Shown here: in pieces, positions 63,953 to 64,000 of the stretch
How positions within the stretch are numbered: position 1 is the stretch's first letter
Layout: each line of letters begins with the position of its first letter
Notes under the pieces: model-generated
Database searches by the model: none
What the model was told of the DNA's origin: nothing
The model's input: only the letters and a program-made list of their open reading frames with translations
NCBI RefSeq assembly: GCF_001570625.1
Contig: NZ_BBQT01000002.1
Span: forward strand, 124,001-188,000
DNA length: 64,000 nt
Direction: 5' to 3'
Source of the DNA: Syntrophomonas wolfei subsp. methylbutyratica
GTDB taxonomy: Bacteria; Bacillota; Syntrophomonadia; Syntrophomonadales; Syntrophomonadaceae
Made by a program: the position numbers and the translations under genes

Positions 63953-64000
63953 ATGTATTCTGTACCCTGGTATGCTATTGTTCTTATCGCCGTACCACAA
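63953..64000 (+). CDS. N-terminal fragment of a membrane protein
   Basis: An ATG after GGGGAGGCGAGAT opens a frame of 16 codons to the window edge (MYSVPWYAIVLIAVPQ). Hydrophobic, so a membrane or exported protein. The family cannot be told from so few residues. Confidence 0.6.
   Translation, partial: MYSVPWYAIVLIAVPQ

Overview
The window reads as a chromosomal segment of an anaerobic, endospore-lineage Firmicute, most likely a butyrate-oxidising Syntrophomonas (S. wolfei-like). This is inference from gene content: the Bacillus-type order rpoE(delta)-pyrG-spo0F-fba-tal-glpX-rho, Spo0F itself, a butyryl/4-hydroxybutyryl-type CoA-transferase, a solitary NADH-type [FeFe] hydrogenase, frequent TTG/GTG starts and strong GGAGG ribosome sites. 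Codon use is fairly uniform across the genes; there is no phage, no rRNA/tRNA and no CRISPR.

Layout. 1-2.1 kb: partial gene, repeat element, nitroreductase and its TetR regulator with two matching operators. 2.3-5.5 kb: MacAB-type efflux operon. 6.1-9.1 kb: ECF sigma / anti-sigma operon with two LiaF-like membrane proteins. 9.2-14.7 kb: molybdenum-storage-protein-like kinase-fold protein with a small partner, cardiolipin synthase, CoA-transferase, beta-carbonic anhydrase. 14.8-19.4 kb: YbhGFSR-like ABC exporter with TetR regulator. 20.0-21.7 kb: LmbE deacetylase and GT4 glycosyltransferase. 22.0-26.6 kb: WalJ hydrolase followed by a coiled-coil protein, a coiled-coil response regulator, a HEAT-repeat membrane protein and a GT2 synthase, probably one polysaccharide module. 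26.7-34.6 kb: Pcm, an unnamed conserved exported protein, [FeFe] hydrogenase, thioesterase, cyclophilin and metNIQ with a structured leader. 35-42.2 kb: SufS-like aminotransferase, YefM-YoeB, GIY-YIG protein, an unknown, a taurine/nitrate-type ABC importer, a DsrE-like protein. 42.6-45.8 kb: HD-GYP protein, M1 peptidase, small unknown. 45.9-59.9 kb: argS, delta, MBL, pyrG, FemX, alr-like, sppA, Yip1, spo0F, fba, tal, glpX, rho, LysM-M23 peptidase. 60-64 kb: radical SAM, YhaM, MOSC, a frameshifted SPFH gene and the start of one more gene.

The most distinctive non-coding content is a set of interspersed repeats. They include a MITE-like element with CACTGCAAAAA ends, a family with two hairpins (family B), a REP-like family (C), and a 47-bp module that sits inside members of the other families. 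In family B the same internal site holds 0, 0, 1 or 3 copies of the module.

Genes work together as small operons: exporters with local TetR repressors, an envelope-stress ECF operon, a methionine importer behind a probable RNA control element, and a central-carbon/sporulation housekeeping cluster interrupted by cell-wall genes.
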